Of a stretch of DNA of 64,000 nucleotides, positions 47,275 through 57,761 are shown in pieces. The stretch is from [Pseudomonas] carboxydohydrogena. GTDB lineage: Bacteria; Pseudomonadota; Alphaproteobacteria; Rhizobiales; Xanthobacteraceae. The notes below the pieces were generated by a model. The model saw only the letters and a list, made by a program, of their open reading frames with translations, made no database searches and was not told the origin of the DNA. The position numbers and the translations under genes are program-made. Positions within the stretch are counted from its first letter, which is position 1; every line of letters starts with the position of its first letter. The DNA is taken from positions 186,001 through 250,000 of the forward strand of contig NZ_CP113162.1 of assembly GCF_029030725.1 (NCBI RefSeq), read 5' to 3'.

Positions 47275-49728
47275 TCAAAAACCTTCCTCCTCGGGCACCA
47301 GAATCTCACGTTTTCCGGCGTGATTGGCCTGCCCCACGATGCCGGCGTCCTCCATCCGCTCCATCAGCGTCGCGGCCTTGTTGTAGCCGATCTGCAACCT
47401 GCGCTGGATGTAGCTGGTGGATGCCTTGCGGTCGCGTTTGACGATGGCGACCGCCTGCGCGAACAGATCGCCCTCGCCGCCGCCACCCATGCTGGTGTTG
47501 TCGAACACCGCGTTGCCGTCCTCGTCAACCTCCTCCTCGGCGGTGACCGCTTCGAGATATTCCGGCACGCCCTGCGTCTTGAGGTGACGCACGATCTTTT
47601 CGACTTCCTCATCCGACACGAAGGGGCCGTGCACGCGGCTGATGCGTCCGCCGCCCGCCATGTAGAGCATGTCACCCTGGCCAAGCAGTTGCTCCGCGCC
47701 CATTTCGCCGAGCAGCACGCGGCTGTCGATCTTTGAGGTGACCTGGAAGGAGATGCGCGTGGGGAAGTTCGCCTTGATGGTGCCGGTGATGACGTCCACC
47801 GAGGGACGCTGCGTCGCGAGGATGACGTGCAGACCGGCGGCGCGCGCCATCTGCGCGAGACGCTGCACCGCGCCTTCGATGTCCTTGCCCGCGACCATCA
47901 TCAGGTCGGCCATCTCGTCCACGATGATGACGATATAGGGCAGCGGATCGAGGTCGAGTTTTTCCTCCTCGTAGATCGCCTTGCCGGTTTCCTTGTCGAA
48001 GCCGGTCTGGACGGTGCGCGTCAGCTCCTCGCCCTTGGCGCGCGCTTCGGCGAGGCGGGCATTGTAGCCGTCGATGTTGCGCACGCCGAGCTTGGCCATG
48101 TTCTTGTAGCGCTGCTCCATCTCGCGCACGGCCCATTTCAGCGCGACGACGGCTTTCTTCGGATCGGTCACGACCGGCGTCAGCAGATGCGGGATGCCGT
48201 CATACACAGAGAGTTCGAGCATCTTCGGATCGACCATGATCAGGCGGCACTGGTCCGGCCGCAGCCGGTAGACCAGCGACAGGATCATGGTGTTGATGCC
48301 GACCGATTTGCCCGAACCGGTGGTGCCCGCGATCAAGAGATGCGGCATGCGCGCGAGATCGGCGATGACCGGATCGCCGCCGATGGTCTTGCCGAGGCAC
48401 AGCGGCAGTTTCGCGGTGCTGCCGGTGGCTTCCTTGGAGGTCAGAAGTTCGCGCAGATAGACCGTCTCGCGCTTGGCGTTCGGCAGCTCGATGCCGATGG
48501 CGTTGCGCCCCGACACGACCGCGACGCGCGCGGAGACCGCGCTCATCGAACGCGCGATGTCGTCGGACAGGCCGATCACGCGCGACGACTTGATGCCCGG
48601 CGCGGGTTCGAGTTCGTACAGCGTCACCACCGGCCCCGGACTGGCCTTCACGATCTCGCCACGCACGCCGAAATCCTGCAACACGCCTTCGAGTGAACGG
48701 GAATTTTCCTCAAGCTCATCCTTGCTCAGGGTGAAGCGGTCGGAGGCCTTCGGCGTCGCCAGCACGGAGATCGGCGGCAGCACGAAAGCGGACGATTTGC
48801 GCGAGGCGGATTTGGATGTCTTCGCCGCGCGCTTGCGCGGAGCGGGCTCCTCCTCCTCTTCGTCCTCCCCCTCTTCCTCGTAGTCCTCCTCTTCGTCTTC
48901 TTCGACGTCCTTCGGCACCAGCGAGGGGCTGGAACGGCCGCGCAAGTTTGGTTCGGTGCGCTCGAAGGAGTGGCCGCGCGGGGATTCGCTGCGACCGACC
49001 GCGAGCGAGAACAGCGCCTTCAGGGCGCGGCCGATCCGCGCCCTGGTGCTGATCGCGGCATGCAGGATAAAGCCCAGCGAGAACAGGCCGGGTGCTGACT
49101 CTTCCTCGAATGCTTCCTCGTCGTCCTCGATGGCGGATATTTCATCCTCGGGATCGGCTTCCTTCGCGCCGTAACCGCCCGCGATCGCGCAGGTGACGAT
49201 GACGCCGATGCCGAGCAGCACGCCGAAGCACAGCCGGTACAGAATGCCGGGCGGCCCGAATATCACGGCGGGCACGCGCACGATGGCATCGCCGACCACG
49301 CCGCCAAGCCCGGTCGGCAGCGGCCATGACATGCTGTGCGGCCAGCAACTTGCGAAGCCCGAGGCCAGCACCGCGCACATGATCCAGCAGCCGATCCGCA
49401 CAGCCTCGCGGTCGAACGGACGATGGGTGAGAAGCCGCCAGCCCCACACCGCGACCGGCAGCACGAACATGATGGTGCCGAGGCCGAGAATCTGCATCAG
49501 GAGGTCGGAGCCGATCGCGCCGGGCCAGCCGATCAGGTTGCGGATCTTGCCGGAGGTGGCGTGGCTCAGGCTCGGGTCCTGCACCGACCATGTCATCAGC
49601 GCGGCGGCGACGATGCCCGCGAACACGATCACCGCAAGGCCGATCAGTTCGCGCAGACGCCGCATCAGCATCTCGCGGATGGGGTCGGAGAGTTGTCCGA
49701 CCAGAGGAACGACGCGTTCGATTGCCAT
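47275..49728 (-). CDS. ftsK: DNA translocase FtsK
   Basis: 817 residues. Four N-terminal membrane helices (about 28-190), an acidic linker with long Glu/Asp runs (about 195-305), then the motor: an alpha domain, and a RecA-like beta domain with Walker A GTTGSGKS (468-475) and Walker [13 protein letters not shown]. The gamma winged-helix domain at the end (about 755-817) reads KOPS-like sequences in homologues. It pumps chromosome termini at the septum and activates XerCD. ATG 49728 follows GAGGGCGGGAT. Nine bases after the aminotransferase stop. Confidence 0.97.
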   Translation of the reverse strand: MAIERVVPLVGQLSDPIREMLMRRLRELIGLAVIVFAGIVAAALMTWSVQDPSLSHATSGKIRNLIGWPGAIGSDLLMQILGLGTIMFVLPVAVWGWRLLTHRPFDREAVRIGCWIMCAVLASGFASCWPHSMSWPLPTGLGGVVGDAIVRVPAVIFGPPGILYRLCFGVLLGIGVIVTCAIAGGYGAKEADPEDEISAIEDDEEAFEEESAPGLFSLGFILHAAISTRARIGRALKALFSLAVGRSESPRGHSFERTEPNLRGRSSPSLVPKDVEEDEEEDYEEEGEDEEEEEPAPRKRAAKTSKSASRKSSAFVLPPISVLATPKASDRFTLSKDELEENSRSLEGVLQDFGVRGEIVKASPGPVVTLYELEPAPGIKSSRVIGLSDDIARSMSAVSARVAVVSGRNAIGIELPNAKRETVYLRELLTSKEATGSTAKLPLCLGKTIGGDPVIADLARMPHLLIAGTTGSGKSVGINTMILSLVYRLRPDQCRLIMVDPKMLELSVYDGIPHLLTPVVTDPKKAVVALKWAVREMEQRYKNMAKLGVRNIDGYNARLAEARAKGEELTRTVQTGFDKETGKAIYEEEKLDLDPLPYIVIIVDEMADLMMVAGKDIEGAVQRLAQMARAAGLHVILATQRPSVDVITGTIKANFPTRISFQVTSKIDSRVLLGEMGAEQLLGQGDMLYMAGGGRISRVHGPFVSDEEVEKIVRHLKTQGVPEYLEAVTAEEEVDEDGNAVFDNTSMGGGGEGDLFAQAVAIVKRDRKASTSYIQRRLQIGYNKAATLMERMEDAGIVGQANHAGKREILVPEEEGF

Positions 49729-49737
49729 ATCCCGCCC

Positions 49738-50970
49738 TCAACCCCGCGGTTCGTGATCGTTCAACACAGCCACCATGCGCGTGAGCGCCTCTTTGGTGGC
49801 GTCGGCCGGCTGCACCAGAGCGACGCGGATATAGCCCGCGCCGGGATTGGAGCCGTCGGCGCCGGGACGCGCGAGATAGCTGCCGGGCAGCACCCGCACG
49901 CCGCCGTCCCGGAAAAGCCGGATCGCGGCCTGCTCGTCGCCGCCATGCGCGGAAACGTCGAGCCAGGCACAGAAACCGCCCGCCGGGCGGCGATAACCGA
50001 AGCGCGTGCCGAGGATGGCGTCGGCGTGATCGAATTTCAGCCCGTAGAGGCGGCGGTTTTCATCGACATGCGCTTCGTCGCCATAGGCGGCGATGCCGAC
50101 ATGCTGCAACGGCACCGGCACCTGAGGCGCCGCGACGTTGCGCCATTCATGGAAGCGGCGGATGAATGCCTTGTCGCCCGCGACGAAGCCGACGCGCAGG
50201 CCCGGCAGGTTCGAGCGTTTCGACAGCGACTGGAAGGCGACGACGTTCTTGAAATCAGTACCCGCGTTTTCGAGAATGCTGCCCGGCGGCGTGCGGGTGT
50301 AGATCTCCGAATAGCATTCGTCGCTCAGCACCATGAAGCCGTGACGCTGCGCGAGTTCGGCCAACCGCGCGAAGTAGGCGGGCGTTGCGACCGAACCTTG
50401 CGGGTTCGCGGGCGAGGCGAGATAGAACGCTACCGTGCGCGACAAGAGCTTGTCGCCGAGCGCATCGAGGTCGGGCAGGAAGCCGTTGTCGCGCGTCGCG
50501 GGCAGGAACACCGGCTCGCAGCCCGCGCCGCGCGCGCCTGCTGCGTAAGCCGGATAGAACGGGTTCGGCATCAGGATCGCGGGCGTACCGTTGCGCTTGC
50601 CGACATAGGCGGCCGCGGCGATTGCGGCATGAAACAGTCCCTCGCGGCTGCCGTTCAGCGGCAGGATCTCGCTCTCGGGGTCGACCGCGCGCGGCAGCTG
50701 GTAGCGCCGCGACAGCCACGCGGCGGCGGCGGCGCGGAAGGCGGGAATGCCGTTGGAAGCCGGATAGCGGCCGAAATCGGCGAGGCTTTGCATCAGCGTC
50801 TCGCCGACAAAGGACGGCATCGGATGCTGCGGTTCGCCGAGCGACAGGTTGATGAGCTTTTGGCCGGGCTGATAGGGCGCGAGCAGCTCCGTCAGCCGGG
50901 CAAACGGCGAGCGTTCGCCGGCCGCGGGCGCGGCGGCGGTCTCCGGGCGCAAGGATGCAGACGAGACCAT
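49738..50970 (-). CDS. Class I/II aminotransferase (DapC-like)
   Basis: 410 residues of fold-type I PLP enzyme. PLP Lys251 in SLSKRSNLPGLRVGF, NGSREGLFHA around 108-117, and SDECYSEIYTR. The closest family I recognise is the N-succinyldiaminopimelate aminotransferase DapC, which acts in lysine/meso-diaminopimelate synthesis; other substrates cannot be excluded from sequence alone. Co-directional and tightly spaced with ftsK, so peptidoglycan precursor supply and division may be co-expressed. Confidence 0.85.
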   Translation of the reverse strand: MVSSASLRPETAAAPAAGERSPFARLTELLAPYQPGQKLINLSLGEPQHPMPSFVGETLMQSLADFGRYPASNGIPAFRAAAAAWLSRRYQLPRAVDPESEILPLNGSREGLFHAAIAAAAYVGKRNGTPAILMPNPFYPAYAAGARGAGCEPVFLPATRDNGFLPDLDALGDKLLSRTVAFYLASPANPQGSVATPAYFARLAELAQRHGFMVLSDECYSEIYTRTPPGSILENAGTDFKNVVAFQSLSKRSNLPGLRVGFVAGDKAFIRRFHEWRNVAAPQVPVPLQHVGIAAYGDEAHVDENRRLYGLKFDHADAILGTRFGYRRPAGGFCAWLDVSAHGGDEQAAIRLFRDGGVRVLPGSYLARPGADGSNPGAGYIRVALVQPADATKEALTRMVAVLNDHEPRG

Positions 50971-51134
50971 TACGAAAAGCCCAGCACTTTCAATCAGTCA
51001 GCCATCACCAATGGATCAGGAAATGGATCGTCCCACCATAGCGGCGCTGAGGTTAAGACGCGATTAACCATCGGGCGCCGCTGCGATTTTAAGCCCTCCG
51101 GGAAAGGCGGCCGGAAGGCGCCCGGACTGCGGTT

Positions 51135-51173
51135 AAAAAGAGAGAGGGCCCCGGCTTTGAAACCGGAGCCCTC
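51135..51173 (-). terminator. Rho-independent terminator of the distal amtB
   Basis: Read leftward: GAGGGC, inner CCGG pair, loop, then GCCCTC and a T-run (A residues 51135-51139 on the plus strand). It lies 55 bases beyond the amtB stop. Confidence 0.8.
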
Positions 51174-51227
51174 CACGGTCGGGGCGTTGCCGGGAAACAG
51201 GCCCCGACCGGATTTTGTGACGTGCGC

Positions 51228-52703
51228 TTACATGTTGTAGGCGCGCTCGCCGTGGTCGGTGATGTCGAGACCTTCGCGCTCGGCATCGACCGGCACCCGC
51301 AGGCCGACGATCAGATCGACGATCTTGTAGAGGATCGCCGAACCGATACCCGACCACAGCAGCGTGGCGATCACCGCCTTGCCCTGCGCCATCATCTGCG
51401 TGACGAGGTCGTACGTGCCCGCGTTGTTGCCGGTGATGTTGGTGTAGTCGGTGATGCCGACGCCGCCGAGCGCGGGGTTGACGAGGATGCCGGTCATCAG
51501 CGCGCCGAAGATGCCGCCGATGCAGTGCACGCCGAACACGTCGAGCGCATCGTCATAGCCGAGTGCGTTCTTCACCGTGGAGACGAAGAACAGGCAGATC
51601 GGCGAGACGAGCAGACCGAGCACCAGCGCGCCGATCGGGCCGCAGAAGCCCGCAGCCGGCGTCACCGCGACAAGGCCCGCGACCGCGCCCGAACAGATGC
51701 CGAGCAGCGAGGGCTTGCCCTTCGCCATCCATTCCATCATCAGCCAGGAGAACGCGGCGCCCGCGGTCGCGACCATGGTGTTGACGAAGGCGAGTGCCGC
51801 GCCGCCGTTGGCCTCGAGGTTCGAACCCGCGTTGAAGCCGAACCAGCCGACCCACAGCAGCGAGGCGCCGATCATGGTCATGGTCAGCGAGTGCGGAGCC
51901 ATGATCTCTTTTCCGTAACCGACACGCTTGCCGATCATCAGCGCGCCGACAAGGCCCGCGATGCCGGCGTTGATGTGCACCACGGTGCCGCCCGCGAAGT
52001 CGAGCGCGCCCGCGCCCGCGAGCCAGCCGACGCCGCCGGTGAGTTCATCGAGTTTCGCCTGCGCCGCAGCCTTTGCCGCGGCATCTGTTGCCGCCGCAAC
52101 CGCCTTGGCGGCCGCCGCGATGTCGTCGGGCGCCGCGACGTACCAGACCCAGTGCGCCAGCGGGAAGTAGATGATGCTCACCCACAGGAACACGAACAGC
52201 ATCGCCGCCGAGAACTTGATGCGTTCGGCGAACGCGCCGACGATCAGCGCGGGCGTGATCATCGCGAACGTCATCTGGAACACCATGTAGGCGTATTCCG
52301 GAATCACGACGCCGTTGGAGAAGGTGCCGACGGTGGAGTTCGCATCGATGCCCGCGAGGAACGCCTTCGACAGGCCGCCGACATAGTTGGTCAGGCTGCC
52401 GCCATCGGTGAAGGCGAGCGAGTAACCGTAAAGCGTCCAGATGATGCCGACCATCGCGACGATGGCGAACACCTGCGTGAGGATCGACAGCATGTTCTTG
52501 GCGCGCACGAGGCCGCCGTAGAACAGGGCAAGGCCGGGGATCGACATCATCAGCACGAGCAGCGAGCTGACGAGCATCCAGGCGGTATCGCCCTTGTTGG
52601 GAACGGGCGCGTCGGCGGCAAAGGCTATGCCGGTGCATCCGATCACGGCGATTGCTGCGATCAGTGCGGCCGATCCCAGACGTGCGGGACGGTGAAAACT
52701 CAT
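51228..52703 (-). CDS. amtB: Ammonium transporter AmtB (copy 1, with Ala-rich insert)
   Basis: 491 residues: signal peptide (about 1-29), then eleven membrane helices of the Amt/MEP/Rh channel. HWVWY and LDFAGGTVVHINA carry the pore His residues, with FNAGS later and a C-terminal tail for PII binding (VPVDAEREGLDITDHGERA). Between HW and LDFAGG there are 36 more residues than in the second AmtB here, mostly Ala with scattered Lys and Asp (about 185-232). ATG 52703 has CAGGAG eight bases upstream. It follows glnK copy 1 by 40 bases. Confidence 0.95.
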   Translation of the reverse strand: MSFHRPARLGSAALIAAIAVIGCTGIAFAADAPVPNKGDTAWMLVSSLLVLMMSIPGLALFYGGLVRAKNMLSILTQVFAIVAMVGIIWTLYGYSLAFTDGGSLTNYVGGLSKAFLAGIDANSTVGTFSNGVVIPEYAYMVFQMTFAMITPALIVGAFAERIKFSAAMLFVFLWVSIIYFPLAHWVWYVAAPDDIAAAAKAVAAATDAAAKAAAQAKLDELTGGVGWLAGAGALDFAGGTVVHINAGIAGLVGALMIGKRVGYGKEIMAPHSLTMTMIGASLLWVGWFGFNAGSNLEANGGAALAFVNTMVATAGAAFSWLMMEWMAKGKPSLLGICSGAVAGLVAVTPAAGFCGPIGALVLGLLVSPICLFFVSTVKNALGYDDALDVFGVHCIGGIFGALMTGILVNPALGGVGITDYTNITGNNAGTYDLVTQMMAQGKAVIATLLWSGIGSAILYKIVDLIVGLRVPVDAEREGLDITDHGERAYNM

Positions 52704-52743
52704 GGTGGAGACTCCTGATTGAATGGGATGAAAGGCGTGGAGA

Positions 52744-53082
52744 TCAGAGGGCTGCGTCATCGGCTTCGCCGGTGCGGATGCGCACCGCGTGTTCGAGGCC
52801 GGTGACGAAAATCTTGCCGTCGCCGATCTGGCCGGTCTTGGCGGCAGAGGTGATGGCCTCGATGGTGCGGTCGACCTGGGCATCGGCGACCGCGACCTCG
52901 ATCTTGATCTTGGGCAGGAAACTCACGGCGTATTCGGCGCCGCGATAGATTTCGGTGTGGCCCTTCTGGCGGCCATACCCCTTCACTTCCGTGACCGTGA
53001 GGCCATGAACGCCGATGGCGGTCAGGGCATCGCGGACCTCTTCCAGCTTGAACGGCTTGATGACAGCCATCACGATCTTCAT
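52744..53082 (-). CDS. glnK: PII nitrogen regulatory protein GlnK (copy 1)
   Basis: 112 residues of PII. The T-loop holds Tyr51 (the uridylylation site) in EIYRGAEY; the B-loop [10 protein letters not shown] binds ATP/ADP; the C-loop RTGEAD is present. It senses 2-oxoglutarate and energy and plugs AmtB when ammonium is high. ATG 53082 has GGGGAA upstream. A sigma-54 promoter lies about 100 bases before it. GlnK-AmtB pairing is the standard arrangement. Confidence 0.96.
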   Translation of the reverse strand: MKIVMAVIKPFKLEEVRDALTAIGVHGLTVTEVKGYGRQKGHTEIYRGAEYAVSFLPKIKIEVAVADAQVDRTIEAITSAAKTGQIGDGKIFVTGLEHAVRIRTGEADDAAL

Positions 53083-53178
53083 GTCTGTTCCCCGCTTGGC
53101 CCGGCGTGCCGGGCGCTTTCGATCGGGACTCACCGCGCGAAGAAGGACACTTCGCGGGCACCCGCCGGAACATGACGA

Positions 53179-53194
53179 ATCAAAAGCTGTGCCA
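53179..53194 (-). promoter_or_regulatory. Sigma-54 (-24/-12) promoter of glnK copy 1
   Basis: Read leftward: TGGCAC-AGCTT-TTGAT. The -24 element is perfect; the -12 has TTGA instead of TTGC. Spacing is right for RpoN. The predicted start near 53168 leaves a leader of about 86 bases. NtrC control under nitrogen limitation is the usual case; a GGTGCA-like half-site lies near 53240. Confidence 0.55.
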
Positions 53195-53442
53195 GAGCGC
53201 GCCTGCGCGCTATCGCTTTGGAAAATCAGATGATTTTGTCGGGGTGCAAGGCGAGGGAACGGCACCGCACAATCAGCCGCTCAAAACAGCGACAGTGAAG
53301 CCTGCAAAATAGGCAGGACAGAAATCCGCCGCAAAGCTGCACAGACGGCGGGCAGCGGGTTACGACATTCTTAAAAAAGCCGCCCCGCAGCCAAGGATGG
53401 TCCGGAGGGAGCCGTGGGCTCAGGAAAAGTGGCCTTGGAAAA
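53195..53442. other. Gap upstream of the glnK1 promoter, beyond amtB2
   Basis: Together with 53083-53194 this makes 360 bases without a gene. I see a possible NtrC half-site region near 53232-53262, a small hairpin CCTGC-N7-GCAGG around 53300, and an A-run near 53373 that would be a T-run for amtB2 read leftward, though without a clear stem. No coding sequence is supported. Confidence 0.4.
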
Positions 53443-54756
53443 TTACTGCAACGCTTCGCCGTGCTGGGTGATGTCGAGGCCCTCGACCTCGTGCTCGTGC
53501 GAGACCCGGACCGGCACCCGCGTGTCGATCAGCTTCAAGAGCACCCAGGTCGAGCCGCCGGACCAGACGATGGTGACAACGACGCCGACGATCTGCGCCA
53601 GCAGGAGATGCGGGTTGCCTTCCAGCAATCCCGGAACGCCGCCGATCGCCTGCGTGGCGAACACGCCGGTCAGGAGCGTGCCGATCAGTCCGCCGATGCC
53701 GTGAATGCCGAACACGTCGAGCGTATCGTCGTATTTGTAACGATGCTTGAGGCTGGTGCAGGCCCAGTAGCACACGCCGCCCGCGATCAATCCGATCAGG
53801 ATGCCTTCGCCGGGCGTGACGAAGCCCGACGCGGGCGTGATGGTGCCAAGCCCCGCGACCGCGCCGGAGATCATGCCGAGCACGGAGGGCTTGCGGCGCT
53901 TGATCCACTCGATCGCGCTCCATGTCAGCGCGCCCGCGCAGGCGGCGAGATGGGTCGAGAGGATCGCCATCACCGCGCGCGAATTCGCCTGCAATGCCGA
54001 ACCGCCGTTGAAGCCGAACCAGCCGACCCACAACAGTCCGGTGCCGATCACCGCGAGCGACAGATCGTGAGGCGCGAGATTCTCGGAGCCATAGCCGCGG
54101 CGGCTGCCGAGCATGATGGCCGCGACAAGACCGGCGCTGCCCGCGCTCAGATGAATGACGAGGCCGCCCGCGAAATCCAGCACGCCGAGCTGGCCGAGAA
54201 AGCCGCCGCCCCAGATCCAGTGCGCCAGCGGAATATAGGCGATGGTGAACCAGCCGGCGCAGAACAGCATGTAGGACGAGAAGCGCATCCGGTCGGCGAC
54301 CGAGCCCGCGATCAGCGCAACCGCGATCACGCCGAACGTCATCTGGTAGAGCACGAACAGCGATTCAGGAATAGTTTTGGCGAGCGGGTTGATGCTGTCC
54401 ATCGTCATGCCCGAGAGCATGAAGCGTTGCAGCGTGCCGAGGCCGCTACCGCCGCCGACGAAGGTCAGGCTGTAGCCGTAGGCGACCCACAGGATCGAAA
54501 TCGCAGCGACCGCGCCGAGGCTTTGCGCCATCGTCGCCAGCACGTTCTTCTTGCGCACCATGCCCGCATAGAACAGTGCAAGGCCGGGCACCGTCATCAT
54601 CAGCACGAAGGCGGTGGCGACGATCATCCAGGCGGTATCGCTGGTGTTGATTCCGGTCCCGCCGCTTTGCGCGAAAGCGGGGCTTGCCAGTGCGGAAAGG
54701 ATCAGCGCGCCAAAGCCGGTTGCGGCGGTGCGGTTACGAAGCCAAGAAATCGTCAT
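53443..54756 (-). CDS. amtB: Ammonium transporter AmtB (copy 2)
   Basis: 437 residues: export signal (about 1-29), eleven helices, pore signatures HWIWGGG and LDFAGGLVIHLSA. In the latter, the residues following His differ from those of copy 1 (HINA there). C-terminal tail EVEGLDITQHGEAL for PII contact. Normal length, without the Ala-rich insert. 45 bases after glnK copy 2. Sequence divergence from copy 1 is large, so this is not a recent duplication. Confidence 0.94.
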   Translation of the reverse strand: MTISWLRNRTAATGFGALILSALASPAFAQSGGTGINTSDTAWMIVATAFVLMMTVPGLALFYAGMVRKKNVLATMAQSLGAVAAISILWVAYGYSLTFVGGGSGLGTLQRFMLSGMTMDSINPLAKTIPESLFVLYQMTFGVIAVALIAGSVADRMRFSSYMLFCAGWFTIAYIPLAHWIWGGGFLGQLGVLDFAGGLVIHLSAGSAGLVAAIMLGSRRGYGSENLAPHDLSLAVIGTGLLWVGWFGFNGGSALQANSRAVMAILSTHLAACAGALTWSAIEWIKRRKPSVLGMISGAVAGLGTITPASGFVTPGEGILIGLIAGGVCYWACTSLKHRYKYDDTLDVFGIHGIGGLIGTLLTGVFATQAIGGVPGLLEGNPHLLLAQIVGVVVTIVWSGGSTWVLLKLIDTRVPVRVSHEHEVEGLDITQHGEALQ

Positions 54757-54800
54757 GGGAAGGTTCCGGCAGTCGTTTGAAATGAAGCAGGGCGGGCGGT

Positions 54801-55178
<378 letters not shown>

Positions 55179-55256
55179 TTACAAAAGCGCGCGGACCTGT
55201 GCCATCGAATTCATCGGCCGTCCGAAGATCGGGTGATTAAAAAAAGGGCAGTCGGC

Positions 55257-56141
55257 TCAGCCGGCCGGTTTCGGCCGCCGCACCCTGATTGAGCCTTCCT
55301 GCGCCACGGAGGCGACCAGCGTGCCGTCGGCCCGGAAGATCTCGCCGCGAGAGAAGCCGAGCCCTTCACGGGCGTTCGGGCTGTCCTGGGAATAGAGCAG
55401 CCATTCGTCGGCGCGGAAGGGGCGGTGAAACCACAGCGCATGGTCGAGGCTTGCGGCGGTGATGCCGTTCTCGAACACGGTGCGGCCGTAACATGCCAGC
55501 GCGGCGTCGAGCAGCGAGAAGTCGGACGCATAGGCCAGCGCGCACATGTGCAGGGCCGGATCGTCCGGCAGCCGCTTTGCCGCCTTCAGCCAGATGGTGA
55601 CATGGCCATCGTCGATTGTCTCGCCGACATATCGTTTCAGATTGGTCGGGCGCAGTTCGAACGGCATCTCGGCCTCGAAAAAGCGGCGGATGAAGTTCGG
55701 CATCTCGCTACGCTGCTTTTCATCGAGCAGTTTGTGCAGATCGAGCGTTCTCACGTCATCCGGCGATGGCACCGGCGGCATCAAAGCCTGATGCTCGAAG
55801 ATGCTGTCCTCGTGCACATGGAACGAGGCGATCATGGAAAAGATTTCGGCGCCCTTCTGCGAGGCGATGACGCGGCGGGTGGAAAAGCTGCCGCCGTCGC
55901 GCAGCCGCGCCACGTCATACTCGATCGGAACGGCGGGATCGCCGGGCAGGATGAAATAGGCATGCAGCGAATGCGGCAGCCGTCCCTCTACCGTGCGGCA
56001 GGCCGCGACCAGCGACTGGCCGACGACCTGACCGCCGAACACGCGCTGCCAGCCGCTTTGCGGGCTGAAGCCGCGGAATCTGTCGTTCCCCAGCGTCTCA
56101 AGATCGAGAATCGAGATCAGGTCGGCAAGGGAAGCGGGCAT
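55257..56141 (-). CDS. tesB: Acyl-CoA thioesterase II (TesB)
   Basis: 294 residues of double hotdog fold. RVFGGQVVGQSLVAA, HSLHAYFILPGD and LDHALWFHRPFRADEW are TesB hallmarks; catalytic Asp, Thr and Gln are expected among these. It hydrolyses medium and long acyl-CoA. ATG 56141 is chosen by homology; the frame is open to 56207. It ends 118 bases before glnK copy 2, same strand, but a functional link is unlikely. Confidence 0.94.
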   Translation of the reverse strand: MPASLADLISILDLETLGNDRFRGFSPQSGWQRVFGGQVVGQSLVAACRTVEGRLPHSLHAYFILPGDPAVPIEYDVARLRDGGSFSTRRVIASQKGAEIFSMIASFHVHEDSIFEHQALMPPVPSPDDVRTLDLHKLLDEKQRSEMPNFIRRFFEAEMPFELRPTNLKRYVGETIDDGHVTIWLKAAKRLPDDPALHMCALAYASDFSLLDAALACYGRTVFENGITAASLDHALWFHRPFRADEWLLYSQDSPNAREGLGFSRGEIFRADGTLVASVAQEGSIRVRRPKPAG

Positions 56142-56295
56142 GGCGTGACCTTTTGCGCGCGTCCGGCGCGGATGACGGTGCCGCGGAGGTATCCGCAGGG
56201 AAGGCAACAGACTATAAACACGCTATAAAACGCTCAAGGCCGGGCTCCGCAAGCGGTCTCGCGCGTTGATGTAACGGCAATTGGTGAAAAGAGTG

Positions 56296-57528
56296 ATGGC
56301 GAAACCGCAGGGCACACACCAGGGCATCGTGATTGGCGGCGGCGGGCTGGCCGGGCTGTCGCTCGCGCTCGCATTGCGTCAGGGACTGGGACCGGAGATT
56401 CCAGTGATCGTCGCGGACCCGGCTTTCGCCGTGCGGCCGAGCCGCGATCAACGCGCCTCCGCCATCGTTGCGGCATGCCGCCGCCTGTTCGAGGCGCTCG
56501 GTGTGTGGGGCGAGGTCGCGCCGACCGCGCAACCGATCCTCGACATGGTCGTGACGGATTCGAAATTGCGCGATGCGACGCGGCCGGCGTTTCTCACTTT
56601 TTCAGGAGAAGTCGCGGGCGGCGAGCCGTTCGCGCACATGGTCGAGAACCGTCACCTGATCGATGCGCTGACCAATCACGCCGAGGCGGGCGGCGTCGAA
56701 CTGCGCAGCGATACCGTGGCCGCGTATGAGGCGAACGACGACGGCGTGCAGGTCGTGTTCGGTGGCGGCGACATCGTTTCGGCGCGGCTATTGGCGGCGG
56801 CCGACGGCGCGCGCTCGAAACTGCGCCAGCGCGCCGGCATCGCCACCCATGGCTGGGATTACGATCAGTCCGCCATCGTCGTCACGGTCGGGCACGAGCG
56901 CGAGCACGAAGGCCGCGCCGAAGAACATTTTCTCCCGGCGGGTCCGTTCGCGATTTTGCCGCTCACCGGCAGGCGCTCGTCACTGGTCTGGACCGAGCAG
57001 CCGAAAGAGGCCGCGCGGATCGTCGCGCTCGGCGCGGATGAGTTCAAGGCGGAGCTTGAGACGCGCTTCGGCCTGCATCTCGGCGAATTGGAAGTGCTCG
57101 ACAGACCGCGCACGTTTCCGCTCGGCTATTTCGTGGCGCGATCGTTCATCGCGGATCGTCTGGCGCTGGTCGGCGACGCCGCGCACGTCATCCATCCCAT
57201 CGCGGGACAGGGCCTCAATATGGGGCTGAAGGATGTCGCCGCATTGGCGGAAGTCGTGGTCGATGCGGCGCGGCTCGGCACCGATTTCGGCGGCGCCGCC
57301 GTGCTGGAAAACTATCAGCGCTGGCGGCGGTTCGACACCATGGCGATGGGGTTTGCGACCAATGTCCTGAACGGGATGTTCTCGAACGATTTCGCGCCGC
57401 TGCGCGCGGTGCGCGATATCGGGCTTGGGCTCGTCGATCGGATGCCGCCGCTGAAAAACGCGTTCATTCGTCAGGCGGCGGGCCTCACCGGCGACGTGCC
57501 GCGCCTGCTGCGCGGCGAGGCGTTGTGA
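56296..57528 (+). CDS. UbiH/UbiF/Coq6-family ubiquinone-biosynthesis hydroxylase
   Basis: 410 residues of class A flavin monooxygenase. FAD GxGxxG in VIGGGGLAGLS near the start; the DG motif; and GDAAHVIHPIAGQGLNMGLKD (about residues 293 to 313), with the GD motif that binds FAD ribityl and the extended UbiH signature. Which ring carbon it hydroxylates cannot be told. ATG 56296; TTG 56281 is in frame. Divergent from tesB. Confidence 0.9.
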   Translation: MAKPQGTHQGIVIGGGGLAGLSLALALRQGLGPEIPVIVADPAFAVRPSRDQRASAIVAACRRLFEALGVWGEVAPTAQPILDMVVTDSKLRDATRPAFLTFSGEVAGGEPFAHMVENRHLIDALTNHAEAGGVELRSDTVAAYEANDDGVQVVFGGGDIVSARLLAAADGARSKLRQRAGIATHGWDYDQSAIVVTVGHEREHEGRAEEHFLPAGPFAILPLTGRRSSLVWTEQPKEAARIVALGADEFKAELETRFGLHLGELEVLDRPRTFPLGYFVARSFIADRLALVGDAAHVIHPIAGQGLNMGLKDVAALAEVVVDAARLGTDFGGAAVLENYQRWRRFDTMAMGFATNVLNGMFSNDFAPLRAVRDIGLGLVDRMPPLKNAFIRQAAGLTGDVPRLLRGEAL

Positions 57529-57531
57529 GGA

Positions 57532-57735
57532 TCAGTCGATCTTCCGTGCTTCTTCCGGCAGCATGATCGGAATGCCGTCGCGGATCGGATAAGCGAGCTT
57601 CGCGCCGCGCGAAATCAGTTCCTGCTTCGCGGCGTCGTATTCCAGCACGCCCTTCGTCACCGGGCACACCAGAATTTCCAGCAGCTTGGAGTCGACGGGA
57701 TCGGAATCGCTCGCGGGCGGAATGTTGGTCGTCAT
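57532..57735 (-). CDS. Trm112 family small protein
   Basis: 67 residues. [17 protein letters not shown] and [16 protein letters not shown] are characteristic of bacterial Trm112-like (YcaR) proteins. Only one Cys (CP) of the zinc knuckle remains, as in many bacterial members. Eukaryotic Trm112 activates methyltransferases; the bacterial role is unclear. Between the convergent hydroxylase gene (3 bp) and the Lon-like gene. Confidence 0.9.
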   Translation of the reverse strand: MTTNIPPASDSDPVDSKLLEILVCPVTKGVLEYDAAKQELISRGAKLAYPIRDGIPIMLPEEARKID

Positions 57736-57761
57736 GTTCGGTCCATCACATCAAACGAAAA

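Noticed and set aside
55199-55204. Sigma-54 -24-like TGGCAC before glnK2
   Set aside because: At the required spacing there is CG instead of the GC of a -12 element, so it is not called as a promoter.
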